The position numbers and the translations under genes are program-made. Below, piece after piece: positions 1 to 10,029 of a stretch of DNA of 64,000 bases; position 1 is the stretch's first letter; each line of letters starts with the position of its first letter. The stretch is from assembly GCF_011762155.1 (NCBI RefSeq), contig NZ_JAASQL010000001.1, positions 124,001 through 188,000 of the forward strand, read 5' to 3'. Source of the DNA: Wenyingzhuangia heitensis. Its GTDB lineage: Bacteria > Bacteroidota > Bacteroidia > Flavobacteriales > Flavobacteriaceae. The notes beneath the pieces are model-generated. The model searched no databases. It saw nothing but the letters and a program-made list of their open reading frames with translations, and was not told where the DNA came from.

Positions 1-80
1 CTCCTGCACAAGAAGATGCAACAGACATTGAAGATATTATTAATGACAATACTACAAAAGAAGAAACTACAGAAGAGTAA
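1..80 (+). CDS. secG: Probable SecG C-terminus (partial)
   Basis: The window opens inside a plus-strand frame whose last 25 codons encode a Glu/Asp/Thr-rich tail (…NTTKEETTEE, then TAA at 78-80). No catalytic or membrane segment remains in view. In many flavobacteria the gene just before groES-groEL encodes SecG, the small membrane subunit of the SecYEG preprotein channel, and SecG there commonly ends in an acidic low-complexity tail. The call rests on gene order and tail composition only; another acidic protein is possible. Confidence 0.45.
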   Translation, partial: PAQEDATDIEDIINDNTTKEETTEE

Positions 81-101
81 TATTTCTTGTTAACAAACAT
101 A

Positions 102-138
102 AAAAATGTCATCATGTCACCACATGATGACATTTTTG
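102..138 (+). terminator. Intrinsic terminator after the secG-like gene
   Basis: An 11-bp perfect stem (107-117 with 122-132) with a 4-base loop is flanked by A-tract and T-tract that extend the pairing. It lies 27 bases after the stop codon and separates the upstream gene from groES. Confidence 0.75.
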
Positions 139-219
139 TTTTATAACAATCCTGTTTTTTAATTGGCATACTTTTAGTCCCTAATAAACACAACTAATAA
201 CAATTTTAATTAAATAATT

Positions 220-495
220 ATGAGCATAAACATTAAACCATTAGCTGATAGAGTTTTGGTAGAGCCAGCTCCAGCAGAAACAACAACTGCTTCTGGATTA
301 ATTATCCCAGATTCAGCAAAAGAAAAACCATTACAAGGAAAAGTAATTGCTGTTGGTAACGGAACCAAAGACAATCCTATTACCGTAAAAGAAGGTGACA
401 CCGTTTTGTATGGTAAATATGCTGGTACTGAGTTATCTTTTGAAGGAAACGATTATTTAATCATGAGAGAAAGCGACATTTTCGCAATTATCTAA
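220..495 (+). CDS. groES: Co-chaperonin GroES
   Basis: GroES is the heptameric lid of the GroEL folding chamber in the cytoplasm. The 91-residue length is typical. The N-terminus carries the [11 protein letters not shown] strand (residues 6-16), followed by a mobile-loop segment ([17 protein letters not shown], about 21-37) that contacts GroEL, and a GKVIAVGNG strand. The protein ends in …DIFAII, close to the usual family ending. It starts at an ATG and is followed 18 bases later by groEL, forming the usual two-gene operon. No clear CIRCE element was seen upstream. Confidence 0.97.
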   Translation: MSINIKPLADRVLVEPAPAETTTASGLIIPDSAKEKPLQGKVIAVGNGTKDNPITVKEGDTVLYGKYAGTELSFEGNDYLIMRESDIFAII

Positions 496-2148
<1,653 letters not shown>

Positions 2149-2172
2149 AAAAATTTCTTACTTAAATACAAC

Positions 2173-2203
2173 AAAAAACCCAACTCATTGAGTTGGGTTT
2201 TTT
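2173..2203 (+). terminator. Terminator between groEL and the convergent DUF4270 gene
   Basis: Stem CCCAACTC/GAGTTGGG (2179-2186 with 2190-2197) with A6 before and T6 after. The symmetry means it could also stop transcripts arriving on the minus strand from the DUF4270 gene. Confidence 0.85.
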
Positions 2204-2230
2204 AGTATCTCTAAAAATTATATCCTAATC

Positions 2231-3643
2231 TTATTTAATTTTAGAATATATCAATTCTAATTGCGGAGCTTTGGTTGTACTGTTTACATCATTTAACATG
2301 ACCAATCCTTTTGCTGTGGTAGATCTTAAATCTACAAAAGTAGTCTCACCTCTGCTCTCTTTAATCCTTAACTCTGTAACTTCACCACTTGCTAATGCTT
2401 CTTTTACTAAATCCGTAATAAAGAATCGTACGTAAGGTTCCGTTTCGTTTTCAGTATCTTCAAATCTAACAATCCCATCTACAAAGCTATAAGTTGTTCC
2501 TAAATAAAAATAATCATCAATTGCTGTTGCCGTTCCTTCATCATCTATAGCATAAATAAGTAAAGAACTTAAAACCTTACTATAATCATCAGCATCTTTA
2601 AGATAAATTTTTAAAGTAGCTTGGTTAATTAACCAACTCTCTTCTTGAGAAGTCACACTGTGCTCATTTATAAGACTAGAAATATCTACTTTTGCTTGAT
2701 AACCACTAGCTCCTTGCACATATACCTCATTTGCTATATTCGCACTTACATGATTGTGGTTGTATAAATTGTGTAATGCACCATTTAAACTAAAAGACAA
2801 TTCTTTTTCGGCATCTTCTTGATCAGCCTCTTGATTAGTGTAGTTAATTTTTAATTTAGCAGCTGTTAAATCTACTGGAAACACTAAACCGTCTCCAGAT
2901 GTTTTAGTAACCTCTAGTTTTAATCCTTTAAAAAAGGCTCTCATTTCATCGTTTGTGGCAAGTGGATTTTGATCTAACTTAGCTAAAAACTCTGTTGCAA
3001 AATCGTATGAGTCCAATGGAATTCTTAAAGTATCGGCTGCTGTATAAGTTTCAGAAAAACTATAACCAGTTAACACTCCTAATTCTGTTAGAGCTCCTAA
3101 ATCCTCTTTAGTTCCTGCACTATTTTTTCCATTAGAATAATAAGTTCTAGTAGAACCATCGGCATTAAATCTTTCTAAATAAGTTTCAAAAGTTGATACT
3201 TTAAAATCAAATACCGTTGCAAAATCACCTAGAGCATTAATCAGCTCTAACTCTTCTGTAGAATCTTCTTTTAACGTAAATGACAAAGGGATTTCCAAAA
3301 CAGCACTAACATCAATCGTTGTTACGTCTTCTGGAACCTCATTAGTAGTTCTTTTTACAGGGTATGAATCTGCTGTTATTTGACCTACAAAACCCGCATT
3401 TACAGCTCCAAAATTACTATTTGTATAATCACCTATTAAGTAAGTTGATAATAAACTAGAAGGAACAAAATCAACCTCAGCAGTTTCAATTTCAGGATTA
3501 ATACTTATCGTATCTTTTTTAAAATTGCTATTATTAATTAATCCATCAGCAGAGCTGGTAATCTCATTACTACAACTCACAAAAAAAAACATAGTACCTA
3601 AAGCTGCTATGTTTTTTAAAGACTTTATGTTAAAAAGTGTCAT
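2231..3643 (-). CDS. DUF4270-family lipoprotein
   Basis: A 470-residue exported protein. The N-terminus is a lipoprotein signal with Cys24 (FFFVSC), followed by a low-complexity linker. The rest is beta-rich and lacks obvious catalytic motifs. The sequence style and the position next to a short glycogen-synthase-like gene and panC match the DUF4270 family, common in flavobacteria and of unknown function. The lipidation site implies the inner leaflet of the outer membrane or the cell surface; the residues after Cys24 (SNE) are not a strong surface-export signal. It lies 7 bases after the glgA-like gene, so the two are probably co-transcribed. Confidence 0.8.
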   Translation of the reverse strand: MTLFNIKSLKNIAALGTMFFFVSCSNEITSSADGLINNSNFKKDTISINPEIETAEVDFVPSSLLSTYLIGDYTNSNFGAVNAGFVGQITADSYPVKRTTNEVPEDVTTIDVSAVLEIPLSFTLKEDSTEELELINALGDFATVFDFKVSTFETYLERFNADGSTRTYYSNGKNSAGTKEDLGALTELGVLTGYSFSETYTAADTLRIPLDSYDFATEFLAKLDQNPLATNDEMRAFFKGLKLEVTKTSGDGLVFPVDLTAAKLKINYTNQEADQEDAEKELSFSLNGALHNLYNHNHVSANIANEVYVQGASGYQAKVDISSLINEHSVTSQEESWLINQATLKIYLKDADDYSKVLSSLLIYAIDDEGTATAIDDYFYLGTTYSFVDGIVRFEDTENETEPYVRFFITDLVKEALASGEVTELRIKESRGETTFVDLRSTTAKGLVMLNDVNSTTKAPQLELIYSKIK

Positions 3644-3650
3644 ATATTTT

Positions 3651-4463
3651 TTATTGATTTAAAACTTTTTCTGAATAAAATTCCAAATAAGCTTCAGCAA
3701 AAGTATCTTCTGTTTGGTAATCTAAAAACGGTTTTTCTAAATCGTCTAAATAATCTTCTAGATCATCATTTACAAATCTACTTGCCTTTATAACTCCGTC
3801 AGAATTATCAATTGCGCTTTTTAATATATTCGCAAATGTAGACTCCTCTAATACAGCTATCTTAGCTTCAGGAATTTCATCGTAACGAACTTTTTCGGCT
3901 AAATTTTCTGATAAAGGACCTTCAAATTCATTATCATAAACGGAAGTTATTATCTTAGTGTTTGCAAATAAAGCATCGTCTTTATAATACTCCTTTAAAT
4001 ACAAAGGCAATAAACATGCCATCCAACCGTGTACGTGTATAATATCTGGTGCCCAGTTTAATTTTTTTACAGTTTCTACAACTCCTTTTGCAAAAAAGAT
4101 AGCACGTTCATCATTATCAACAAACATTTCATCATTTTCATCGGTAAACGTAGCTTTTCTTTTAAAATACTCTTCGTTATCTATAAAATAAACCTGCATT
4201 CTTTCCTTAGGAATAGAGGCTACCTTTATAATCAAAGGCATATCCATATCATTAATAATCAAATTCATCCCAGAAAGTCTAATCACTTCGTGCAACTGGT
4301 GTCTTCTTTCGTTTATCACTCCATACCTTGGCATAAAAATTCTTGTCTGTACTCCCTTGTGATGTGCTTTTTTTGCGGCCTCGAAAGACATTTCTGACAT
4401 TTCAGTTGGTGGTGTATATGGTGTTACCTCACTAGAAACGTATAAAACTCTCTTGTTTTTCAT
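3651..4463 (-). CDS. Truncated glycogen/starch synthase-like protein (GT5 N-domain only)
   Basis: This 270-residue protein resembles only the N-terminal Rossmann domain of GT5 glycogen synthases. It begins with a VLYVSSEVTPY strand (6-16) and carries the DIIHVHGW motif (140-147). Full GT5 enzymes are about 480 residues and have KTGG in the first loop for ADP-glucose; here that position reads PPTEMSEMS, and the whole C-terminal nucleotide-sugar domain is absent. It is therefore unlikely to be a glycogen synthase. The open frame is intact and the neighbour order is conserved in flavobacteria, so it looks like a retained protein with a changed role rather than decay. Its promoter is back to back with one reading towards panC. 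Confidence 0.8.
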   Translation of the reverse strand: MKNKRVLYVSSEVTPYTPPTEMSEMSFEAAKKAHHKGVQTRIFMPRYGVINERRHQLHEVIRLSGMNLIINDMDMPLIIKVASIPKERMQVYFIDNEEYFKRKATFTDENDEMFVDNDERAIFFAKGVVETVKKLNWAPDIIHVHGWMACLLPLYLKEYYKDDALFANTKIITSVYDNEFEGPLSENLAEKVRYDEIPEAKIAVLEESTFANILKSAIDNSDGVIKASRFVNDDLEDYLDDLEKPFLDYQTEDTFAEAYLEFYSEKVLNQ

Positions 4464-4484
4464 AAATCATTCAATTATTGAATA

Positions 4485-4500
4485 TAATTTTGCAAAAGTA
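4485..4500. promoter_or_regulatory. Back-to-back -7 elements between the glgA-like gene and panC
   Basis: TAATTTTG reads plus (4485-4492) and TACTTTTG reads minus (4500-4493); both fit the Bacteroidota -7 consensus TAnnTTTG and abut at TTTGCAAA. The minus copy lies 30 bases upstream of the glgA-like start. No clear -33 element was seen. Confidence 0.5.
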
Positions 4501-4532
4501 CGAAAAAATACCCAATATATAAGGATTTATAG

Positions 4533-4540
4533 TAAGTTTG
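4533..4540 (+). promoter_or_regulatory. Probable panC -7 promoter element
   Basis: TAAGTTTG is an exact TAnnTTTG match and ends 26 bases before the panC ATG, giving a short leader. No good -33 TTTG was found at the expected spacing. Confidence 0.45.
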
Positions 4541-4566
4541 CAGTTGCTTAAATGTAATTCTAAGGA

Positions 4567-5409
4567 ATGAAAGTATTCACTGCTAGAGATTTAACTCAAT
4601 CGCACATTTTAGATCTTAAGAACAAAGGTCTTACTATTGGTTTGGTTCCTACTATGGGAGCATTACACCAAGGTCATTTGGCTCTTGTAAAACAAGCTAA
4701 AGAAAATAACGATATTGTGGTGGTTAGCATTTTTGTAAACCCTACACAGTTTAACAATTCTGCAGATTTAGAAAAATACCCTAGAACACTAGAAGACGAT
4801 TTAGAAAAATTAAAAAGCGTAAATTGTGATTTAGTTTTCACCCCAAATACATCAGAAATGTATTGTAATGATGAAAAAGCTGAGTTATTTAATTTTGAAG
4901 GCTTGGACAAAGAAATGGAAGGGAAGTTTAGAGACAATCATTTTAATGGAGTAGGAACTATTGTTAAAAAACTATTCAACATTACAAGCCCTAACAAAGC
5001 TTATTTTGGAGAAAAAGATTTTCAACAGTTACAGATTATTAAAAAATTGGTTGAAATAACCAAACAACCTGTTTCTATTATTGGCTGTCCTATTTATAGA
5101 GAAGACGACGGTTTGGCAATGAGTTCTAGAAACATGAGACTAAGCAAAGAACACAGACAAAGCGCTCCTTTTATATACAAAACACTTCTTCAAGTTAAGG
5201 AATTATCCAAAAAATCTAGTCCGTCAGAAATAGAAAATTTTGTGATTGATAAATTTAACAATCATCACAATTTAGTATTAGAATACTTTTCTGTGGCCAA
5301 TGAGAATGATTTAAAAACTGCAAATTCTTTTCACAATCTCCACAAGCAAAGAGGCTTTATAGCTGTTTTTGCTGATGAGATTAGATTGATAGACAACATT
5401 GCACTTTAA
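4567..5409 (+). CDS. panC: Pantothenate synthetase (pantoate--beta-alanine ligase)
   Basis: PanC joins pantoate and beta-alanine using ATP, the last step of pantothenate (vitamin B5) synthesis in the cytoplasm. The 280-residue length is normal. The ATP-binding PTMGALHQGH motif lies at 28-37, FGEKDFQQ at 147-154, and the KMSKS-like MSSRN segment at 185-189. It starts at an ATG with a -7 element upstream. panD, which makes beta-alanine, follows 55 bases later, so the two genes supply consecutive steps of one pathway. Confidence 0.97.
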   Translation: MKVFTARDLTQSHILDLKNKGLTIGLVPTMGALHQGHLALVKQAKENNDIVVVSIFVNPTQFNNSADLEKYPRTLEDDLEKLKSVNCDLVFTPNTSEMYCNDEKAELFNFEGLDKEMEGKFRDNHFNGVGTIVKKLFNITSPNKAYFGEKDFQQLQIIKKLVEITKQPVSIIGCPIYREDDGLAMSSRNMRLSKEHRQSAPFIYKTLLQVKELSKKSSPSEIENFVIDKFNNHHNLVLEYFSVANENDLKTANSFHNLHKQRGFIAVFADEIRLIDNIAL

Positions 5410-5452
5410 GAATTATCTAACTAGATATAGTTTAAATTCAGATATAAATAAT

Positions 5453-5460
5453 TAATTTTG
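5453..5460 (+). promoter_or_regulatory. Probable panD -7 element
   Basis: TAATTTTG matches TAnnTTTG and ends 4 bases before the panD ATG. A start about 6 bases downstream of the element would give a leaderless or nearly leaderless transcript. Confidence 0.45.
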
Positions 5461-5464
5461 CAAC

Positions 5465-5815
5465 ATGCAAATTGAAGTCGTAAAATCTAAAATACACAGG
5501 GTAAAGGTTACTGGAGCCGATTTAAACTATATTGGTAGTATTACTATTGATAAAGCTTTAATGGAAGCCGCTAACATGATTGAAGGTGAAAAAGTATCTA
5601 TTGTAAACATTAACAATGGAGAGCGTTTAGACACTTACATTATTCCTGGTGAAAAAAACAGTGGAGAAATTACTCTAAATGGACCTGCAGCTAGAAAAGT
5701 AGCTCCGGGAGATATTATTATTATTATTTCTTACGGTTTGATGGATTTTGAAGAAGCTAAAAACTTTAGTCCTTCTATTGTTTTTCCTAACGAAGAAACA
5801 AATACACTTACCTAA
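5465..5815 (+). CDS. panD: Aspartate 1-decarboxylase
   Basis: PanD decarboxylates L-aspartate to beta-alanine for pantothenate synthesis. It is made as a proenzyme that cleaves itself between Gly and Ser to form a pyruvoyl cofactor; the cleavage pair is visible as Gly24-Ser25 in NYIGSITID. The active-site Asn-Gly region ([13 protein letters not shown]) and the 116-residue length fit the family. It sits directly after panC and its stop is 2 bases from the next start, so it may be translationally coupled to the downstream membrane protein. Confidence 0.96.
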   Translation: MQIEVVKSKIHRVKVTGADLNYIGSITIDKALMEAANMIEGEKVSIVNINNGERLDTYIIPGEKNSGEITLNGPAARKVAPGDIIIIISYGLMDFEEAKNFSPSIVFPNEETNTLT

Positions 5816-5817
5816 TA

Positions 5818-6786
5818 TTGAAAGCTAACACAAAAAAAACATTAAAAACAGTACTCCCTCTTTTATTGGGTGCGTTTTTAATTTGGTTATCACTTTCTAA
5901 ATTCACCCAAGAAGAATTAAACGAAATAAAAATCTCTTTTTACAATGCCAATTATTGGTGGGTGGGTCTTTCTATATTTTTAGGTTTTTTAAGTCATGTT
6001 TGTAGAGCACACCGCTGGAAATACATGTTAAAACCTTTAGGATATCAACCTAAATTTTACAATAATGCCATGGCTGTTTTTGTAGCCTATTTGGTCAATT
6101 TAGGAATCCCTAGAGCTGGAGAGTTTAGTAGAGCTGCTACTATTAATCAATATGAAGATGTTCCTTTTGACAAAGCTTTTGGAACCATTGTCGCAGAAAG
6201 ATTAGCCGATATGGTGGTTTATTTACTCTTAATCATTCTTGCCTTTTTTGCTCAATACGAATTAATTAAAGAATTGATTATTGACAGAATTCCTCCCAAC
6301 CCTATTCTAATTGGTACTATTGGCTTAGTTTTACTAGGAATCGCTTATGTTATTTTTAATGCCATCAAAAAATCTACAAAACCTTTTTTTATAAAAATAA
6401 GAGAATTTGTTACAGGTCTAATAGAAGGTATTAAAACGCTTTTTACCATGGAAAAAAAATGGGCATATATATTCTACACTTTTTTAATATGGTTTTTATA
6501 CGTACTAATGCTGTATGTGGTTATTTATGCATTTCCAGAAACTAGCCATTTAGGGTTAGATGCTATTTTAATATGTTTTATCATGGGAACATTTAGTTTT
6601 GCTACTACCAATGGCGGAATTGGAGCCTATCCTTATGTAATACAACAAGCTTTATTAATATATGCAATTCCAGAAACCATTGGAGCTAGTTTTGGATGGA
6701 TTGCCTGGACATCTCAAACTATATTAGTCTTGGTTTTAGGAGGTCTTTCTTTTTTATTATTACCTATTTTAAATAAGAGCAGATAA
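5818..6786 (+). CDS. Lysylphosphatidylglycerol synthase-type (UPF0104) membrane protein
   Basis: A 322-residue polytopic inner-membrane protein with about seven to eight hydrophobic segments. The conserved core of the family is visible: RAHRWKYML near residue 64, NLGIPRAGEFSRA near 97-109 and ATTNGGIGAYPY in the C-terminal half. This matches the membrane domain shared with MprF/AglD-type proteins (flippase-like); the cytoplasmic aminoacyl-lipid synthase domain is absent, so a lipid transfer or flipping role is more likely than synthesis. The start is TTG, 2 bases after the panD stop, and no nearer ATG would keep the first segment. Confidence 0.85.
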   Translation: MKANTKKTLKTVLPLLLGAFLIWLSLSKFTQEELNEIKISFYNANYWWVGLSIFLGFLSHVCRAHRWKYMLKPLGYQPKFYNNAMAVFVAYLVNLGIPRAGEFSRAATINQYEDVPFDKAFGTIVAERLADMVVYLLLIILAFFAQYELIKELIIDRIPPNPILIGTIGLVLLGIAYVIFNAIKKSTKPFFIKIREFVTGLIEGIKTLFTMEKKWAYIFYTFLIWFLYVLMLYVVIYAFPETSHLGLDAILICFIMGTFSFATTNGGIGAYPYVIQQALLIYAIPETIGASFGWIAWTSQTILVLVLGGLSFLLLPILNKSR

Positions 6787-6852
6787 ACCACACACAAGTG
6801 TTGTTAATTTGCCTACAAGAATTTACATTTATAATTCCTTGCAAATTACATT

Positions 6853-8208
6853 ATGGCCAAAACTAAAACAGCATACTTTTGTCAAAATTGTGGAACCCAA
6901 CATTCTAAATGGATGGGACAATGTGGTACCTGTAAAGAATGGAACACTATTGTAGAAGAAGTAATTGCCAAAGAAGAAAAAGCCGATTGGAAATTAGAAA
7001 ACGCTCCCAAAAAAGCCAACTTACCCCTAAAGGTAAAAGATATTCAGGTTCAGAATGAAATACGTTACAACGCGGTTAGTAACGAACTAAACAACGTTTT
7101 AGGTGGCGGAATTGTACCGGGTTCTATAATCTTATTAGGTGGAGAACCAGGTATTGGTAAATCTACCTTAATGTTGCAGGTAGCATTAAGCATGAAATAC
7201 AAAGTGCTGTATGTTTCTGGAGAAGAAAGTCAAACACAAATAAAATTAAGAGCAGAACGCGTACAAAATCTAAACGAAGATTGTTTGATTTTAACCGAAA
7301 CCAATACTCAAAAAATATTCAAAGCCATACAAATAGAACAGCCAGAAATTTTGGTGATTGATTCTATACAAACCCTACATACAGATTATGTAGAAAGTTC
7401 TGCAGGTTCTATTTCTCAAATAAAAGAAACCACTACGGAGCTGATTAAATTTGCCAAAGAAACCAACACTCCTGTTTTGGTAATTGGTCACATTAATAAA
7501 GAAGGTAGCATTGCAGGTCCTAAAATTTTAGAACACATGGTAGATGTAGTTTTGCAATTTGAAGGAGACAGAAACCATAGCTACCGAATTTTAAGAGCTT
7601 TAAAAAACCGTTTTGGATCTACCCAAGAATTAGGGATTTTTGAAATGCGTAGCGGAGGTTTACGTGAGGTTAAAAACCCATCAGAAATATTAATTTCTAA
7701 AAAAGATGGTGATTTAAGCGGAACAGCCATTGCTGCAACTTTAGAAGGAATGCGACCTTTAATGATAGAAGTGCAAGCCTTAGTAAGCACTGCTGTTTAT
7801 GGAACCCCACAACGTTCTGCCACAGGTTACAACCTAAAACGTTTAAACATGATTTTAGCCGTTTTAGAAAAAAGAGCTGGTTTTAGATTAGGAGCTAAAG
7901 ATGTTTTTTTAAATATTACAGGAGGTATTGCCGTAGACGATCCTGCCATAGATTTAGCGGTTGTTGTAGCTGTATTATCTAGCAACGAAGATGAACCCAT
8001 TCCGCAAAATTATTCCTTTGCTGCTGAAGTTGGTTTGGCAGGTGAAATTAGACCCGTAAATCGGGTAGAACAACGCATTAGCGAAGCAGAAAAATTAGGT
8101 TTCGAAAAAATATTTGTCTCCAAATTCTGTAAAGTCTCACAAAAAGAAAGCAATATAGAGGTTATTAAAATTTCTACAATTGAAGATTTAGTTGGTTTGT
8201 TATTTTAA
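6853..8208 (+). CDS. radA: DNA repair protein RadA (Sms)
   Basis: RadA is a RecA-like hexameric ATPase that helps branch migration and processing of recombination intermediates. In order: a C4 zinc finger (Cys10, Cys13, Cys24, Cys27), Walker A GGEPGIGKST (96-105), Walker B (LVIDSIQTL), the RadA-specific KNRFGS motif near 251-256, and a C-terminal Lon-protease-like domain (ITGGIAVDDPAIDLAV…). The 451-residue length is typical. It closes the panC-panD-UPF0104-radA cluster common in flavobacteria and is followed by an AT-rich hairpin. Confidence 0.97.
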   Translation: MAKTKTAYFCQNCGTQHSKWMGQCGTCKEWNTIVEEVIAKEEKADWKLENAPKKANLPLKVKDIQVQNEIRYNAVSNELNNVLGGGIVPGSIILLGGEPGIGKSTLMLQVALSMKYKVLYVSGEESQTQIKLRAERVQNLNEDCLILTETNTQKIFKAIQIEQPEILVIDSIQTLHTDYVESSAGSISQIKETTTELIKFAKETNTPVLVIGHINKEGSIAGPKILEHMVDVVLQFEGDRNHSYRILRALKNRFGSTQELGIFEMRSGGLREVKNPSEILISKKDGDLSGTAIAATLEGMRPLMIEVQALVSTAVYGTPQRSATGYNLKRLNMILAVLEKRAGFRLGAKDVFLNITGGIAVDDPAIDLAVVVAVLSSNEDEPIPQNYSFAAEVGLAGEIRPVNRVEQRISEAEKLGFEKIFVSKFCKVSQKESNIEVIKISTIEDLVGLLF

Positions 8209-8231
8209 GAAAAATATTCCTTATTTTTCTT
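8207..8231 (+). terminator. AT-rich hairpin after radA
   Basis: AAGAAAAATA and TATTTTTCTT form a 10-bp stem with a 5-base loop that overlaps the radA stop codon. Stability is low, so it is a weak candidate terminator. Confidence 0.4.
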
Positions 8232-8247
8232 AAAACTTACTTTTCTT

Positions 8248-9237
8248 ATGAAACTCTTAAAACTACTAGCATTTACCTTAGTTTTCTTTTTAAACAATGT
8301 ACAACTTAGTGCACAGTATTTAGAAGATTGCTCTTGGCACACTATAAAAACCACAGATCAACCTGTGCAAAGACACGAGGCTGCGTTTATAGAAGCCAAA
8401 GGAAAATTCTATTTATGCGGAGGACGTGGTATTAGACCCGTTTCTATTTTTAATCCCAAAAATAATGTTTGGACTCAAGGATCTAAACCACCTATAGAAC
8501 TTCATCATTTTGAAGGAATATCTTACAAAAACAACATATTGGTAGTTGGAGCATTTACAGGTCGCTACCCGCACGAAACTCCTGTTCCAAACGCATATGT
8601 TTACAATACCAAAAGAGACAAATGGACTCAAGAATTTGAAATTCCAAAAGACAGAAGACGTGGTTCTGCCATGGTAAAAATACACAAGAACAAATTGTAT
8701 ATGATTTGTGGAATTATAGACGGTCACTGGGATGGACACGTAAATTGGTTTGATGTTTATGATTTTAAAACCAAAAAATGGACAAAATTACCCAATGCTC
8801 CTAGAGCAAGAGACCATGCTGCTTCTGTAATTATTGATAACAAACTCTATCTAATTGGAGGAAGAAGAAGTTCTGGGAAAATTAAAAAAGTGTTTCACCT
8901 TACTGTTCCAGAAGTAGATGTTTTTGATTTTAAAACAAATACATGGTCTACCCTACAACAACCTGTACCCACACAAAGAGCAGGGTGTATGGCTATAGCC
9001 TATGGTAATACAATCCTTTTTGCTGGAGGTGAAAGCATTCATCAAAAAAATGCTCATAGCGAGGTAGAATGTTACGATACCAAAACCAAAGCATGGAGCA
9101 CTTTAAAACCCTTAAATAGAGGAAGACACGGGTCTCAACTCATTTTATATAAAGATAAAGTTTATACCGCATCTGGTAGTGGAAACCGTGGAGGTAGCCC
9201 CGAATTAAAATCTATTGAAGTCTTTAAAATTGAATAA
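8248..9237 (+). CDS. Secreted kelch-repeat protein
   Basis: A 329-residue exported protein with a cleavable signal peptide (about 1-22, ending LSAQ). The mature part consists of successive kelch-type blades of about 45-50 residues, each with Gly-Gly and a spaced Tyr/Trp (LCGGRG, LYLIGGRRSSG, TILFAGGES, VYTASGSGNRGG), predicting a beta-propeller of five to six blades. Kelch propellers bind ligands or, in the galactose-oxidase and sialate-epimerase families, catalyse sugar reactions; no specific active site is evident. The gene stands alone between radA and the OmpA genes. Confidence 0.8.
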   Translation: MKLLKLLAFTLVFFLNNVQLSAQYLEDCSWHTIKTTDQPVQRHEAAFIEAKGKFYLCGGRGIRPVSIFNPKNNVWTQGSKPPIELHHFEGISYKNNILVVGAFTGRYPHETPVPNAYVYNTKRDKWTQEFEIPKDRRRGSAMVKIHKNKLYMICGIIDGHWDGHVNWFDVYDFKTKKWTKLPNAPRARDHAASVIIDNKLYLIGGRRSSGKIKKVFHLTVPEVDVFDFKTNTWSTLQQPVPTQRAGCMAIAYGNTILFAGGESIHQKNAHSEVECYDTKTKAWSTLKPLNRGRHGSQLILYKDKVYTASGSGNRGGSPELKSIEVFKIE

Positions 9238-9328
9238 CTGTTAAAAATCAATCCTCAAATTGTTTTAAATCAATCTATTAAAAACAAAGCCACTGTACTT
9301 TTAGGGTATCATTAATTAAATAAATTCT

Positions 9329-9889
9329 ATGAAAATTTTATTCACCTTTTTAGCCATTTCAATCTCGTCTTTAACCTATGCTCAGGATTGCTGTAATGTT
9401 ATTGACAGTGAAAGTACCAACATAGTAACTTCTAACGGAAATTGTGTAGTTACCAAAGCAGCAAATGGAGATTGTGATCAAACTCCTCTATTAGTAGTAG
9501 CCATGGTAGAGCCAAAACTAAAGCCTTATGAGATTAACATTTTAAACAAAGCTCTTAGAGGTGTAAAATTTAAGACTAATAGTGATGAATTATTACCTAA
9601 ATCTTACACAAAACTACATGACGTTTCTACTTTACTAAAAACCCATGAAGATTTTATGTTAACAATTAATGGTTATACAGACAACACAGGATCTTCTGAA
9701 TACAATCATAAATTGTCACACGAAAGAGCCGAGGCTGCAAAACAACATTTGGTAAAAGTTGATGGAATTGATGCCGACAGAATTACAACCAATGGTTATG
9801 GTGAAGAAAACCCTATAGCGACCAACAATACTGAAAAAGGAAAAGCTAAAAACAGAAGAGTAGAATTTAAAGTATTTCTTAAAAAATAA
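9329..9889 (+). CDS. OmpA-family peptidoglycan-binding protein (short)
   Basis: A 186-residue exported protein: signal peptide 1-18 (LTYAQ), a short Cys-containing linker, then one OmpA C-terminal domain. The peptidoglycan-binding signature is clear (NGYTDNTGSSEYN…LSHERAEAAKQHL…NGYGEENPIATNN…KNRRVEF). Such proteins tether the outer membrane to the cell wall. The segment after the signal (CCNVIDSESTNIV) parallels that of the next gene (CSNVVDSAGISVI), so the two look like paralogues; this one lacks the calcium-binding repeats. Confidence 0.9.
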   Translation: MKILFTFLAISISSLTYAQDCCNVIDSESTNIVTSNGNCVVTKAANGDCDQTPLLVVAMVEPKLKPYEINILNKALRGVKFKTNSDELLPKSYTKLHDVSTLLKTHEDFMLTINGYTDNTGSSEYNHKLSHERAEAAKQHLVKVDGIDADRITTNGYGEENPIATNNTEKGKAKNRRVEFKVFLKK

Positions 9890-9913
9890 TACTTCTATTT
9901 TATAAATAATATT

Positions 9914-9952
9914 AAAAATAAGGTCAAGTTTTAAAACTTGACCTTATTTTTT
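9914..9952 (+). terminator. Terminator between the two OmpA genes
   Basis: Near-perfect 19-bp inverted repeat (9914-9932 with 9933-9951) centred on TTTT/AAAA, with core AAGGTCAAG/CTTGACCTT and a trailing T-run. Confidence 0.85.
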
Positions 9953-10029
9953 TAATTTACTATCCTAAATAGATGGTTATCTTACTGATTTGTATTATTT
10001 TACACATTCTAACCTAAATTTAAATTAAC

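Noticed and set aside
163-178. TTGGCATACTTTTAGT upstream of groES resembles a sigma-54 -24/-12 site
   Set aside because: The -12 GC is absent (AG-T instead of TTGC) and groESL is not usually sigma-54 dependent; chance match likely.
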